Origin: Paraburkholderia ginsengiterrae
GTDB lineage: Bacteria; Pseudomonadota; Gammaproteobacteria; Burkholderiales; Burkholderiaceae
Reading direction: 5' to 3'
Assembly (NCBI RefSeq): GCF_001645125.1
Contig: NZ_LXKA01000254.1
Coordinates: 32,268 to 96,267 of the forward strand
DNA length: 64,000 bases
Part shown: in pieces, positions 8,273-17,213 of the stretch
Numbering within the stretch: position 1 is the first letter of the stretch
How the letters are laid out: every line of letters begins with the position of its first letter
The notes under the pieces: model-generated
The model's input: only the letters and a program-made list of their open reading frames with translations
What the model was told of the DNA's origin: nothing
Database searches by the model: none
Position numbers and translations under genes: made by a program

Positions 8273-10960
8273 TTGGCTTTCCAATCGACTTTTCCCTTCG
8301 AAACGTCCGCGGCTCGCGCGGACGCTTCGTCCTTGTTGCGCCTTTTGCCGGCCTACGAGGGACACTGGGACGAGTTGCGCGACGCCTCGGGCGCATTGCG
8401 CGAACCATGGCGGGAGTTTTTCGAGCGCCTCGGCGACGTCGGCATCGCGCGGCTCGAGGATCACCGCGCATCGCTCGCGCAGCAGATTCGCGATAACGAC
8501 ATCAGCTACAACGTCTACGCCGATAAGGGCGTGCCGCGGCCGTGGGCGCTCGACCTGCTGCCGTTCCTGATCAGCGAGGCCGAGTGGGCGCATATCGAGC
8601 GGGGCGTGACGCAGCGCGCGCATCTGCTCAACGCGATCGTCGCCGATGTTTACGGGCCGCAGACCTTGCTGCAACGCGGGCAATTGCCGCCCGCGCTGGT
8701 GTTCGGGCATCCCGGCTATCTGCGCCCGGTGAAGGGCTACACGCCGCCTGGCGGTCAATTCCTGCAGGTGGTCGCGGTCGATCTGGCGCGCACGCCCGGC
8801 GGCGACTGGACGGTGATGGCGCACCGCACCGAGGCGCCGTCCGGTCTCGGGTATGCGCTGGAAAACCGCCTGATCGTGTCGGCGCTATTCGCGGATCCGT
8901 TCCGCGCCTTGCGCGTGAGCCGCCTCGCGCCGACCTATTCGCAGCTGATCGCGACGCTCGTGCAGGCGGCGCAGGCCACCATGCGGCATGACAGCGAGGG
9001 GGCGGACAGGTCGCCGCATATCGCCTTGCTCACGCCGGGGCCGTTCAGCGAAACCTACTTCGAACATGTGTTCCTCGCGCGCTATCTCGGCGTCACGCTG
9101 GTCGAAGGCAAAGACCTGACCGTTCGCGACGACAAGCTCTATCTGAAGACACTCGGCGGTCTCGAACGCGTGCACGTGGTGCTGCGCCGTCTCGACGACG
9201 CCTTCTGCGACCCGGTCGAACTGCGGGCCGATTCCAGCATCGGCGTGCCCGGTTTGCTGCAGGTGATGCGCGCGGGCAATGTGATCGTCTCGAACGTGCC
9301 GGGCTCGGGCTTCGTCGAATCGCCGGCGCTGCACGGTTTTCTGCCGGGCATCGCCGAAGTGCTGCTCGAGGAAGATCTCGTGCTGCCGAGCGTGGCCACG
9401 TGGTGGTGCGTCCGGCAGACGGCGGTCGGGCACGCATTCGCGCGGATGGACGACGCGTTCATCGTGCCGACATGGCCGGTGGCCGCCCGCGACGCGCCAC
9501 CCGGCGTGGAGCAGGGCCGGCAGCGGCTGGCGGCGTGGCGTGAGCGCATCGAGGCGATGCCCGACACCTTCACGATCCAGCAGGCGCTGCGCTTTTCCTG
9601 CACGCCGCGTTACGAAGAAGGCACGATTGGCCGTCGCCCCTCGGTACTGCGCGTCTACGCGATTGCCGATGCCAGCGGCGGCTGGCATGTCATGCCGGGC
9701 GGCTTCACGCGCATGGCGGCGGAGCGCCAGGCCACAGTGTCAATGCAGTACGGCGGCAGCAGCGTCGACACGTGGGTGCTGTCGAGCCAGCCGACGTCGA
9801 CCTTCACGCTGCTGCCCTCGCCGATCCAGCCGGCCGACCTCGCGCGCAAGCATCGCACCGTGTCGAGCCGTGCGGCGGAAAACCTGTTCTGGGCCGGACG
9901 CTACGGCGAACGCGCCGAAAACAACGTGCGCCTGTTGCGCCTGATTCTCGGCTCGCTGGAAGGCAACGATGCCGAGGCCATGTTCCCGACCCTGGTCGAA
10001 CTTGCGCTGTACTGCGGCCTCGTGCAGTCCGGCGACATGTCCGCGCCGCATTCGCCGCAAGCCTTCGAGCGCGCGCTGGTCGCGAACCTGAGCGAGAGCA
10101 CCGGCACTGCGAGCATCGGCCAGAATCTGAGCGCGCAGGCGCGCTCGAACGGCGAAGTGCGCGGGCGGCTCTCGAACGATCACTGGCGCATGATTCTCGC
10201 GGCCCGCAACGACTTCCGCGATGCGTTGCAGGAGTTGATGCCGGCTCCGGGTGTTGGCGGCGCGGCATCGCCAGGCGAGGGCAACGGAATTGCCGGCACC
10301 AATCGCAACGACCGCAGCAACGGCAGCGGCAACGCCAATGGCGCCACGAATTGCTGCGGCGAACGCTACGACCGTCTCACGCTGATGGACGCGCTCGAAC
10401 ACCTGTCGGTGCAGCTATCGGCGATCAGCGGCGCCCAGGGCGACCGCATGACGCGCGACGAAGCGTGGCGGCTGCTTTTCGTGGGACGGCACATCGAACG
10501 TGTGTCGGCCATGACCTCCATTTTGCGCATCGTCGCGGATCACGGACAGCTTGCCACGCCCGCCGGATTCGACCTGCTGCTGCAACTGTTCGACAGCACG
10601 CTGACCTATCGCGCGCTCTATCCGGGCCGCTTCGAAGTGCCTGCCTTGCTCGACCTGCTCGTGATCGAACCGACCAATCCGCGCGGCGTTTACGGCGTGT
10701 ACGAACGGTTGCGCAAAAAGCTCGACGAGATCGCGGTGGCGGCGGGCAGTACGCGGCATCGTCCGTTCGCCGAACTGATGGCGCCCGTCGCTTCTCTGCC
10801 GACGCTCGAATCGCTGTGCACCGTCGACGAAAGCAAGGACTACGGCAATCTGATGGCGGTATGCGATCAGATCGGCACGTATGCCGGCGCGGCCGCGCAT
10901 GAAATCAGCGCGCGCTATTTCAGTCACGCCAGCACGATTGCCTCGCAGGTGTGGTCATGA
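8273..10960 (+). CDS. Circularly permuted ATP-grasp / alpha-E fusion protein (amidoligase locus 1)
   Basis: An 895-residue protein joining two modules that are separate genes in locus 2. Residues about 20-500 are a circularly permuted ATP-grasp domain (COG2308 type), with motifs such as NDISYNVYADKG, FLQVVAVD, VEGKDLTVRDDKLY and VPGLLQVMRAGNVIVSN. From about 530, beginning ENLFWAGRYGERAENN, is an alpha-E domain (COG2307, DUF403). A Gly/Asn/Ser-rich insert at about 660-695 interrupts the alpha-E part. ATP-grasp enzymes ligate a carboxylate to an amine through an acyl-phosphate; the alpha-E domain is of unknown activity. The TTG at 8273 is the first usable start, but no strong ribosome site is visible and a later start is possible. 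The downstream transglutaminase gene overlaps its stop (ATGA), so the two are translationally coupled. Confidence 0.88.
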   Translation: MAFQSTFPFETSAARADASSLLRLLPAYEGHWDELRDASGALREPWREFFERLGDVGIARLEDHRASLAQQIRDNDISYNVYADKGVPRPWALDLLPFLISEAEWAHIERGVTQRAHLLNAIVADVYGPQTLLQRGQLPPALVFGHPGYLRPVKGYTPPGGQFLQVVAVDLARTPGGDWTVMAHRTEAPSGLGYALENRLIVSALFADPFRALRVSRLAPTYSQLIATLVQAAQATMRHDSEGADRSPHIALLTPGPFSETYFEHVFLARYLGVTLVEGKDLTVRDDKLYLKTLGGLERVHVVLRRLDDAFCDPVELRADSSIGVPGLLQVMRAGNVIVSNVPGSGFVESPALHGFLPGIAEVLLEEDLVLPSVATWWCVRQTAVGHAFARMDDAFIVPTWPVAARDAPPGVEQGRQRLAAWRERIEAMPDTFTIQQALRFSCTPRYEEGTIGRRPSVLRVYAIADASGGWHVMPGGFTRMAAERQATVSMQYGGSSVDTWVLSSQPTSTFTLLPSPIQPADLARKHRTVSSRAAENLFWAGRYGERAENNVRLLRLILGSLEGNDAEAMFPTLVELALYCGLVQSGDMSAPHSPQAFERALVANLSESTGTASIGQNLSAQARSNGEVRGRLSNDHWRMILAARNDFRDALQELMPAPGVGGAASPGEGNGIAGTNRNDRSNGSGNANGATNCCGERYDRLTLMDALEHLSVQLSAISGAQGDRMTRDEAWRLLFVGRHIERVSAMTSILRIVADHGQLATPAGFDLLLQLFDSTLTYRALYPGRFEVPALLDLLVIEPTNPRGVYGVYERLRKKLDEIAVAAGSTRHRPFAELMAPVASLPTLESLCTVDESKDYGNLMAVCDQIGTYAGAAAHEISARYFSHASTIASQVWS

Positions 10961-11847
10961 AGCACGCGCCGACCGTGCTGTCCGTTTCGCATCGCACGAC
11001 CTATCACTACTCCACGTATGTGGAAACCGCGCAGCATCTCGCCACGATCCGGCCGATCGCCTGCGCGTGGCAGCGTGTGGTCTCGCACGGCGAGAAGATC
11101 GAGCCGGAGCCTTCGTATCTGAACAGCCGTATCGACGCGTTCGGCAACGATGTGCTGTATTTCGCGCTCGATGCGCCGCACGAACGCCTGCAACTGGTCA
11201 GCGAAACCATCGTGGCGCTCACGCCGCGCTGGACCGACCTCGACCCGGACGCGACCCCGGCATGGGACGAACTGGCCGAGGCGCTGCGCTTTAGCGTCGG
11301 TGGAAAGTTCCGGCCCGAAGTGGAGTTCTGTTTCGCGTCGCCGAACATCGTGCCGCGCCCGTCGCTGCGCGACTATGCGGAACCGAGCTTTCCGCCCGGC
11401 GTACCGGTCGCCGCGGGCGCGATCGATCTGATGCACCGCATTCATGCGGACTTTGAGTACAAGCCTTCGGCGACGATGTTCGACACGCCTGCCGAGCGCG
11501 CCTTCGAATTGAAGAGCGGCGTCTGCCAGGACTTCGCGCAGGTGATGATCGGCTGTTTGCGCTCGCTGGGTTTGCCGGCGCGCTATGTGAGCGGTTATCT
11601 GCGCAACGATCCGCCGCCCGGCCAGCCGCGTCTGATCGGCGCGGACGCGTCGCATGCGTGGGTGTCGGTGCATTGTCCCGGCAGTGGCTGGATCGATCTC
11701 GACCCGACCAACGACGTGCTCGCCGATACGGACCACGTGACGCTCGCCATTGGGCGCGACTACAGCGACGTGTCCTTGCTGCGCGGCATGATTCTCGGCG
11801 GCGGCGCGCATCGGGTGGAAGTGGGCGTCACGGTGCTTGCGCTTTAA
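10957..11847 (+). CDS. Transglutaminase-like cysteine peptidase family protein (amidoligase locus 1)
   Basis: A 296-residue protein of the COG1305 type: an N-terminal beta domain (SHRTTYHYS near the start) followed by the papain-like core with Cys in GVCQDF, His in SHAW and Asp in IDLDPTND. These proteins can cleave or form amide/isopeptide bonds. No signal peptide is seen. The ATG at 10957 overlaps the stop of the ATP-grasp/alpha-E gene (ATGA) and is preferred over the GTG two codons earlier. It is the third module of locus 1 and parallels the gene at 54599-55426 in locus 2. Confidence 0.88.
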   Translation: MKHAPTVLSVSHRTTYHYSTYVETAQHLATIRPIACAWQRVVSHGEKIEPEPSYLNSRIDAFGNDVLYFALDAPHERLQLVSETIVALTPRWTDLDPDATPAWDELAEALRFSVGGKFRPEVEFCFASPNIVPRPSLRDYAEPSFPPGVPVAAGAIDLMHRIHADFEYKPSATMFDTPAERAFELKSGVCQDFAQVMIGCLRSLGLPARYVSGYLRNDPPPGQPRLIGADASHAWVSVHCPGSGWIDLDPTNDVLADTDHVTLAIGRDYSDVSLLRGMILGGGAHRVEVGVTVLAL

Positions 11848-11967
11848 GCCTTCCAGCAAGTGTTTTTCTAGTCAGACGAATGCCGGCGGCGTGCCGCGCA
11901 TCGGCCGCCGCACGTTCATTGATCCCGGCTCGGGGAAAACCCTCTCCATCAATTCCCATTGAGCGAG

Positions 11968-11997
11968 AATTCAATTTTTGAATTTTGAGAACGTTCT
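11968..11997. promoter_or_regulatory. Two adjacent palindromes before an IclR-type regulator gene
   Basis: AATTCAA-TTT-TTGAATT (11968-11984) is a perfect dyad with 7-bp arms, followed three bases later by the perfect palindrome AGAACGTTCT (11988-11997). They end 39 bp before the start of the IclR gene in an AT-rich stretch, which suits an operator used for autoregulation or control of the ABC/hutG operon. Seen directly; the function is inferred. Confidence 0.5.
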
Positions 11998-12036
11998 GGC
12001 ATGCTGAACGCATGATTAGTTGCGGGTCGTGTCATC

Positions 12037-12786
12037 GTGAATGCGGAACAGGGTGTAACAGGGGCTGAGCGGGTACTGCTGGTGCTGGCGGCGCTTGCCA
12101 GTCACGGCAAGGCCATGTCGGTGAAGGATCTGCTGGCGGTGACCGGACTCGCGCAAAGCACGTTGTACCGGCAGATCGCCTTGCTCAAGCGCTGGGGTTT
12201 CGTCGCGGAAAACGCCGGACATTACGCACCGGGTCCGATCAGCTTGCAGCTTGCGCTCGGCTTCGACGTGAACTCGCTGCTCGTTGAAGCGAGCCGCAGC
12301 GAGATGCAGCAGCTCGCGCGCGCCTCGCAGGAAAGCATCGGGCTGGTGGTGGCTGTCAAGCATCAGGTCATGTGTCTCGAGATGGTCGACAGCCAGCACT
12401 CGCTGCGCTGCTCATTCGAGAAGGGCCGCGCGGTGCCGCTCAAGGCGGGTGCGTCGGCGAAATCGCTGCTCGCCTTCATGGCCGACAAGGCACGCACCGA
12501 AGTACTCGATAACGTGTTCGCCAACGATCCGGCCGGCCGCGCCGCGATTGAAGCCGAACTCGAACAGATTCGCGCCCAGGGTTACGCCGTCAGCGACAGC
12601 GAGGTGGACCCTGGCGTGTGGGGCGTGAGCGCCCCGATCTTTCACCGCAGCGGACGCGGCGCCGGCTGCAGCGCATCGATCACGCTGATGGCGCCGTCCA
12701 CGCGCGCTATCGGCCGCGAAAGCCAATTCATCGACGGGACGCTACGTACGGCCCGCGCTATTTCCGAGCATTTGCAAACCGATTGA
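12037..12786 (+). CDS. IclR-family transcriptional regulator
   Basis: A 249-residue regulator with an N-terminal winged HTH (about 5-65; ERVLLVLAALASHG, SVKDLLAVTGLAQSTLYRQ) and a C-terminal IclR effector domain (LKAGASAKSLLAFM, ISEHL near the end). It starts with GTG. It precedes, on the same strand, an amino acid ABC importer and a formimidoylglutamase gene, so it probably senses the transported compound or a derivative. Two palindromes lie just upstream of its start. Confidence 0.85.
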   Translation: MNAEQGVTGAERVLLVLAALASHGKAMSVKDLLAVTGLAQSTLYRQIALLKRWGFVAENAGHYAPGPISLQLALGFDVNSLLVEASRSEMQQLARASQESIGLVVAVKHQVMCLEMVDSQHSLRCSFEKGRAVPLKAGASAKSLLAFMADKARTEVLDNVFANDPAGRAAIEAELEQIRAQGYAVSDSEVDPGVWGVSAPIFHRSGRGAGCSASITLMAPSTRAIGRESQFIDGTLRTARAISEHLQTD

Positions 12787-12863
12787 ACGGACTTGACCAA
12801 ACTGATTCAATCCGGATTCCGAACGAATTGAGTCAGCCAAACGAACCACAAGGAGGCTACCCC

Positions 12864-13619
12864 ATGAAACTGCAACGACTGTTGTCTCTCGCCTGCGTGA
12901 CCTTTGCAGTGACTTTCGCCGGATTCACCGGCGCCGCTTCAGCACAAACGCCGGACGTGCTGAACGTCGCCACCGACGCCACCTTCCCGCCGATGGAGTA
13001 CACCGAGAACGGCGCGCACACCGGCTTCGACGTCGACATGATGAATGCGCTCGCCAAGGCGATGGGCAAGCGCGTGCAATGGACCGACATCGACTTCAAA
13101 GGGCTGATTCCGGGCTTGATCGCGCATCGCTTCGATGTCGCCATCTCCGGCATCTACATCACGGATGAGCGCGCGAAAGTGGTCGATTTCACCGACTCGT
13201 ATTACGCGGGCGGCCTCGTCGCACTGGTGAAGGCCGATTCGCCGATCAAGTCGGTCGCGGAGTTGAACGGCAAGAAAGTCTCGGTTCAGGTGGGCACGAA
13301 GTCGGTGAACTTCCTGCGCGACAACTTCCCGCAGATCAATCGCGTTGAAGTGGAAAAGAACCAGGAAATGTTCGACCTCGTGGGCATTGGCCGCGCCGAT
13401 GCCGCCGTGACCGGCAAGCCTGCCGCGTATCAGCTCGTGCGCACGCGCGGCGGTTTCCGCGTGCTCGAAAAGCCGCTGACGACCGAAGCCTACGGCATTG
13501 CCGTGCGCAAGGACGAGCCGCAACTGAAAGCCGCGCTCAATACCGCGCTCGCGAAGATCAAGGCCGACGGCACGTATGCGGCGATCGTCAAGAAGTGGTT
13601 TGGTCCGAGCGCGCAATAA
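12864..13619 (+). CDS. Polar amino acid ABC transporter, periplasmic substrate-binding protein
   Basis: A 251-residue protein with a cleavable signal peptide (MKLQRLLSLACVTFAV; cleavage near ASA-QT) and the SBP family 3 fold: DATFPPMEY, GFDVDMMNALAKAMG, FKGLIPGLIAHRFDV and a late GPSAQ terminus. This family binds His, Gln, Arg, opines or related polar amino acids. The start is fixed by AAGGAGG at 12850-12856, seven bases ahead of the ATG; the longer open frame lacks this. First gene of a four-gene set with permease, ATPase and formimidoylglutamase, whose last three members overlap. Confidence 0.9.
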   Translation: MKLQRLLSLACVTFAVTFAGFTGAASAQTPDVLNVATDATFPPMEYTENGAHTGFDVDMMNALAKAMGKRVQWTDIDFKGLIPGLIAHRFDVAISGIYITDERAKVVDFTDSYYAGGLVALVKADSPIKSVAELNGKKVSVQVGTKSVNFLRDNFPQINRVEVEKNQEMFDLVGIGRADAAVTGKPAAYQLVRTRGGFRVLEKPLTTEAYGIAVRKDEPQLKAALNTALAKIKADGTYAAIVKKWFGPSAQ

Positions 13620-13636
13620 TAGGCAGAGCAAACCAA

Positions 13637-14305
13637 ATGGAACTCGATTTTTCGCCGGTGATTGCCGGCTTGCCGGACATCATGCATGGCGCGGTGGTGA
13701 CGGTCGAAGTGACCGCCGCCTCGCTCGCGCTGAGCTGTCTGCTTGGCCTGTTGATCGGCATTGGCCGGCTCTCGCCGCAGCGGCGCGTGGTGTACGGCTT
13801 GTGTACCGCCTATCTGACGTTCTTCCGCGGCACGCCGTTGCTCGTGCAACTCTTTCTCCTGTTCTTCGGCTTGCCGCAATTCGGCATTCTGCTGCCGGCG
13901 TTCGTGTGCGGCATGCTCGGGCTCGGTTTCTATTCCGCGGCCTACGTGTCGGAGATCGTGCGTGGTGCGATCCAGTCGGTGGATCGCGGGCAGATGGAAG
14001 CGGCGCGTTCGATCGGCATGTCGTCGGGGCAGGCCATGCGCGCGATTATTCTGCCGCAAGCCATCGTTCGGATGATCCCGCCGCTTGGCAACGAGTTCAT
14101 CGCGCTGATCAAGAACTCCGCGCTGGTGTCGCTGCTGACGATCGACGATCTGATGCATGAAGGGCAGAAGATTATCAGCGTGTCGTACCGTTCACTCGAA
14201 GTGTATCTGGCGATTGCGCTGGTCTATCTGGTGTTGACGCAGGCGACCAATTACGCACTGCATCGTGTCGAGCGCCGTTTGCGTGCAGGAGGGATGGTGC
14301 AATGA
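13637..14305 (+). CDS. Polar amino acid ABC transporter permease
   Basis: A 222-residue inner-membrane protein of the HisM/GlnP type. It has about five hydrophobic segments and the permease loop containing [22 protein letters not shown], where it contacts the ATPase (the EAA motif). The ATG at 13637 gives an N-terminus typical of the family. Its stop overlaps the ATPase start (ATGA). It works with the binding protein just upstream and with the ATPase at 14302. Confidence 0.9.
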   Translation: MELDFSPVIAGLPDIMHGAVVTVEVTAASLALSCLLGLLIGIGRLSPQRRVVYGLCTAYLTFFRGTPLLVQLFLLFFGLPQFGILLPAFVCGMLGLGFYSAAYVSEIVRGAIQSVDRGQMEAARSIGMSSGQAMRAIILPQAIVRMIPPLGNEFIALIKNSALVSLLTIDDLMHEGQKIISVSYRSLEVYLAIALVYLVLTQATNYALHRVERRLRAGGMVQ

Positions 14306-15078
14306 ATACCGTGGCCAATGGTAATGGACCTATTGTCAGCATCCGCGGGCTGACCAAATCGTTCGGCTCGCATACGGTGCTCAACGGCATCGACTTCGAC
14401 ATCCAGCCGCAGCAGGTCGTGGTGGTGATCGGGCCGAGCGGCTCGGGCAAGAGCACGTTCCTGCGCTGCTGCAACGGCCTCGAGCAGGCCGAAGGCGGCA
14501 CGATCGATATCTGCGGGCATCGGCTGGTCGATCACGGCGCGATGCTCAAGGAGCGTTCGCTGAATGCGCTGCGCACCGAGGTCGGCATGGTGTTTCAGTC
14601 GTTCAATCTGTTTCCGCATCTGTCGGTGCTGCATAACATCACCGTCGGGCCGCGTATGCTGCGCGGCGCCAGCAAGGCAGAGGCCGAAGCGGCCGCGCTC
14701 GCGTTGCTGGAAAAGGTCGGGCTCGCGCACAAGGCGCATGTCATGCCGGCGAGCCTCTCAGGCGGGCAGAAGCAACGGGTGGCGATTGCCCGGGCGCTCG
14801 CCATGCAACCGCGCGTGATGCTGTTCGACGAACCGACCTCCGCGCTCGATCCGGAACTCGTCGGCGAGGTGCTGCAGGTCATGAAGCTGCTCGCCAGCGA
14901 GGGCATGACGATGGTGGTCGTCACGCACGAAATGGGTTTCGCGAAAGAAGTCGCCGACGTGGTGGTGGTGATGGACGGCGGCGTGATCGTCGAGGCGGGA
15001 CCGCCGGCCGAGATTTTCTCGGCGCCTTCGCAGCCGCGCACGCGGGCATTCTTGCAGGCGGTGTTGTCGCGCGCATGA
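14302..15078 (+). CDS. Polar amino acid ABC transporter ATP-binding protein
   Basis: A 258-residue ABC ATPase of the GlnQ/HisP type. It shows Walker A (GPSGSGKST), Q-loop ([10 protein letters not shown]), signature (LSGGQKQR), Walker B ([12 protein letters not shown]) and the switch His (VTHEMGFA). The start overlaps the permease stop and the stop overlaps the hydrolase start (ATGA in both), showing tight translational coupling through to the formimidoylglutamase gene. Confidence 0.93.
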   Translation: MNTVANGNGPIVSIRGLTKSFGSHTVLNGIDFDIQPQQVVVVIGPSGSGKSTFLRCCNGLEQAEGGTIDICGHRLVDHGAMLKERSLNALRTEVGMVFQSFNLFPHLSVLHNITVGPRMLRGASKAEAEAAALALLEKVGLAHKAHVMPASLSGGQKQRVAIARALAMQPRVMLFDEPTSALDPELVGEVLQVMKLLASEGMTMVVVTHEMGFAKEVADVVVVMDGGVIVEAGPPAEIFSAPSQPRTRAFLQAVLSRA

Positions 15079-16043
15079 GAGTTCCATTCGATGACAAGGT
15101 GTGGGCCGGCCGTTCCGACGACGGCGAGCCCGGCGACACGCGGCGCATTTTCAATCAGGTCGCGCCGTTCGGCACGGCGCAGCGGCTGCAAGGCGAAACG
15201 CCGGTGATCGTCGGGTTTGGATCAGATGAAGGCGTGCGCCGCAATCAGGGCCGCGTTGGCGCGGCACACGCACCGAAGGAGTTGCGGCGCGCGCTGGCGG
15301 GCTTGCCGGCCAAGGCCAACATGGCGTCGCTCACCGACGCGGGCGACGTGGTGTGCGACGACGGCGATCTCGAAAGCGCGCAGCTGGAACTGGCCAACGT
15401 GGTGAGCGAGGTACTGGCGAGCGGCGGCCGTCCGTTGGTTTTTGGCGGCGGACATGAGGTGGCGTGGGGCACTTATAGCGGCTGGCGTCTGCATCAGGCG
15501 GGTGAGGCCGCTGGGGCGACCGAATCGGCCACGTCGCGCAAGCTGCTGATCATCAACTTCGACGCGCACTTCGACTTGCGCCAGAAGCGTCCGGCGAACT
15601 CAGGCACGCCGTTTGACCAGATTGCGAACGACTGTGCGCAACGAGGCGTACCGTTCGACTATATCTGTTTCGGTGTCAGCGATCTGGGTAACACAGCTTC
15701 GCTGTTCGCGCACGCCGAGCGGCTCGGCGTGCGCTATCTGCTCGATGCAGACATGCAGGAGAACCAGTTGCCGCAGCGCCTGCGCGAGCTTGAACAGTGG
15801 CTGGAGGCGGTGGACGACGTCTATCTGACCATTGATCTCGACGTGCTGCCGGCTGCCACGGCGCCAGGGGTGTCGGCGCCTGCGGCATTAGGTGTGCCGT
15901 TGTCGGTGGTCGAGGCGATGGTGCGATGCGTGCGCGAATCAGGCAAGCTGCGCGTGGCGGATATCGCCGAGTACAATCCTTCACTCGATCAGGACAGGCG
16001 CACCGCGATGGCGGCCGCCCGGCTGGCTTACCGTTTGTTGTAG
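15075..16043 (+). CDS. hutG: Formimidoylglutamase (ureohydrolase/arginase family)
   Basis: A 322-residue protein of the arginase/agmatinase fold. The manganese-site motifs are GGGHE, NFDAHFD and [13 protein letters not shown]; the last form, with DLDVLPA, is characteristic of HutG-type formimidoylglutamases, which hydrolyse N-formimidoyl-L-glutamate to glutamate and formamide. The substrate is assigned from these motifs and is less certain than the fold. It overlaps the ABC ATPase gene, so importer and enzyme are made together; no other histidine-utilisation gene is in the window. That suggests uptake of a formimidoyl or guanidino-type amino acid for direct hydrolysis. Confidence 0.82.
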   Translation: MRVPFDDKVWAGRSDDGEPGDTRRIFNQVAPFGTAQRLQGETPVIVGFGSDEGVRRNQGRVGAAHAPKELRRALAGLPAKANMASLTDAGDVVCDDGDLESAQLELANVVSEVLASGGRPLVFGGGHEVAWGTYSGWRLHQAGEAAGATESATSRKLLIINFDAHFDLRQKRPANSGTPFDQIANDCAQRGVPFDYICFGVSDLGNTASLFAHAERLGVRYLLDADMQENQLPQRLRELEQWLEAVDDVYLTIDLDVLPAATAPGVSAPAALGVPLSVVEAMVRCVRESGKLRVADIAEYNPSLDQDRRTAMAAARLAYRLL

Positions 16044-16159
16044 CCAGGCCGGCGCGCTTTGCGCCACCGGCAAACACGCCCGGCTCGCCGGATTGGTCCA
16101 GCAGGCCGGGTTCCTCCCTGCGGCAGATTTCGTAATACACTCTCCAAAAGCAGATAAAC

Positions 16160-16188
16160 TTGACAGTGTGCGTATGCACATATAGACT
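16160..16188 (+). promoter_or_regulatory. Promoter with an operator-like dyad before the first marR gene
   Basis: A consensus -35 TTGACA (16160-16165) stands 17 bp from TAGACT (16183-16188). The spacer contains TGTGC-GTAT-GCACA (16167-16180), a 5-bp-arm dyad. A repressor bound there would cover the promoter. The 12-base core GTGCGTATGCAC recurs at 16666 and, with one change and inverted, at 17191. Confidence 0.65.
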
Positions 16189-16195
16189 GCGTTTT

Positions 16196-16618
16196 ATGAC
16201 CCGACCTCTCTCTTACGACGAATGTAACTGCTTCGCGCTGCGTCAGGCGGCGCGTCGCGTCACGCAGATCTACGAACGCCATCTCGGCGCCGTAGGGCTG
16301 ACGGCCGCGCAGTTCACGATTCTCGCCAAGCTCGCGCGCACGCCGAACCAGCCCATGGCGGATCTGGCGGATTCCATGGTAATGGAGCGCACCACGCTGG
16401 TTCGCGCCATGAAACCCTTGCAGCGCGACGGTCTGGTGGTTGCGGAGCAGGCAGAGCATGACAGCCGCACGCTTCTGTTCAGTCTGACGGATCAGGGCGA
16501 AGCGACGTTCGATCAGGCGGCAATCGCATGGCGTGCCGCGCAGAATGAGTTTGAGAAGAAGTTCGGCCATGCGCGCGCCAAAACGCTGCGCGCCGAGCTG
16601 TTCAGCATTACCGCTTAG
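16196..16618 (+). CDS. MarR-family transcriptional regulator (first of two)
   Basis: A 140-residue winged-helix protein. Helical N-terminus CFALRQAARRVTQIYERHL, recognition region around MADLADSMVMERTTLVRAMKPLQRDGLV, wing EQAEHDSRTLLFSLTDQG. The ATG at 16196 is chosen over a start 12 codons upstream that would lie inside the promoter. It is a close paralogue of the next gene (same C-F-A-x-R-Q-A-A-R and RTTLVR patterns), pointing to a local duplication. It lies upstream of an EmrAB-type efflux system and probably represses it and itself. Confidence 0.85.
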   Translation: MTRPLSYDECNCFALRQAARRVTQIYERHLGAVGLTAAQFTILAKLARTPNQPMADLADSMVMERTTLVRAMKPLQRDGLVVAEQAEHDSRTLLFSLTDQGEATFDQAAIAWRAAQNEFEKKFGHARAKTLRAELFSITA

Positions 16619-16665
16619 TTGAGGTGTAGAGGCCCGTTTCGGCGGGTACACATGCGTCATTTGAT

Positions 16666-16677
16666 GTGCGTATGCAC
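16666..16677. promoter_or_regulatory. Operator-like dyad before the second marR gene
   Basis: GTGC-GTAT-GCAC, identical over 12 bases to the core found in the promoter of the first marR gene. It ends 22 bp before the start of the second marR gene. Confidence 0.6.
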
Positions 16678-16699
16678 TAATGAGTAAGGAAGCGCAGCA

Positions 16700-17116
16700 A
16701 TGGAAGGACTTTTCGACGACGACTGCTTCGCCATCCGCCAGGCCGCCCGTCATGTCTCGCAACTTTATGATCGCCATCTGGCGAAGGTCGGACTGACCAT
16801 TACGCAATTTTCGTTGCTCAGGCGGCTGAGCCGCACCGGGCCGATGACGATGAAGCAGATCGCGGAAGCCATGCGCATGGATCGCACCACGCTGGTCCGT
16901 ACGATCCAGCCGCTGCGTCGCAATGGTCTGGTATTGAGCGAGGCGCGCGGCGCGGATGTGCGGGCGCTGTCGATTTCGCTCACGGCCGCGGGTGAAGCGC
17001 GGCTGGCGGCAAGCCGTGAGCATTGGAAAGCGGCGCAAACCGAGTTCGAGCATCGTTTCGGCAAGCAACGCGCGGCCGCGCTGCGTGGCGAGTTGCTTGC
17101 CATCACACAGGACTGA
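16700..17116 (+). CDS. MarR-family transcriptional regulator (second of two)
   Basis: A 138-residue winged-helix regulator: CFAIRQAARHVSQLYDRHL, then the HTH IAEAMRMDRTTLVRTIQPLRRNGLV and a wing with RALSISLTAAG. It is a paralogue of the regulator 81 bp upstream. It lies directly ahead of the EmrA gene. The two regulators may act on the same 12-bp operator, as homodimers or heterodimers; which one controls the pump cannot be told from sequence. Confidence 0.85.
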   Translation: MEGLFDDDCFAIRQAARHVSQLYDRHLAKVGLTITQFSLLRRLSRTGPMTMKQIAEAMRMDRTTLVRTIQPLRRNGLVLSEARGADVRALSISLTAAGEARLAASREHWKAAQTEFEHRFGKQRAAALRGELLAITQD

Positions 17117-17190
17117 ATCTGAATCTGACGCTGCGCGTGCAGCGAAGCATCGGCGCCGCAGTATCACGCGCTTTTTTTGTAACGTAACGA

Positions 17191-17202
17191 GTGCATACAC
17201 AC
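17191..17202. promoter_or_regulatory. Operator-like site just before the emrA-type gene
   Basis: GTGCATACACAC matches the reverse complement of the marR operator core at 11 of 12 positions. It ends 11 bp before the ATG of the membrane fusion protein gene, so it overlaps the translation-start region. Confidence 0.5.
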
Positions 17203-17213
17203 ATACAGACATC

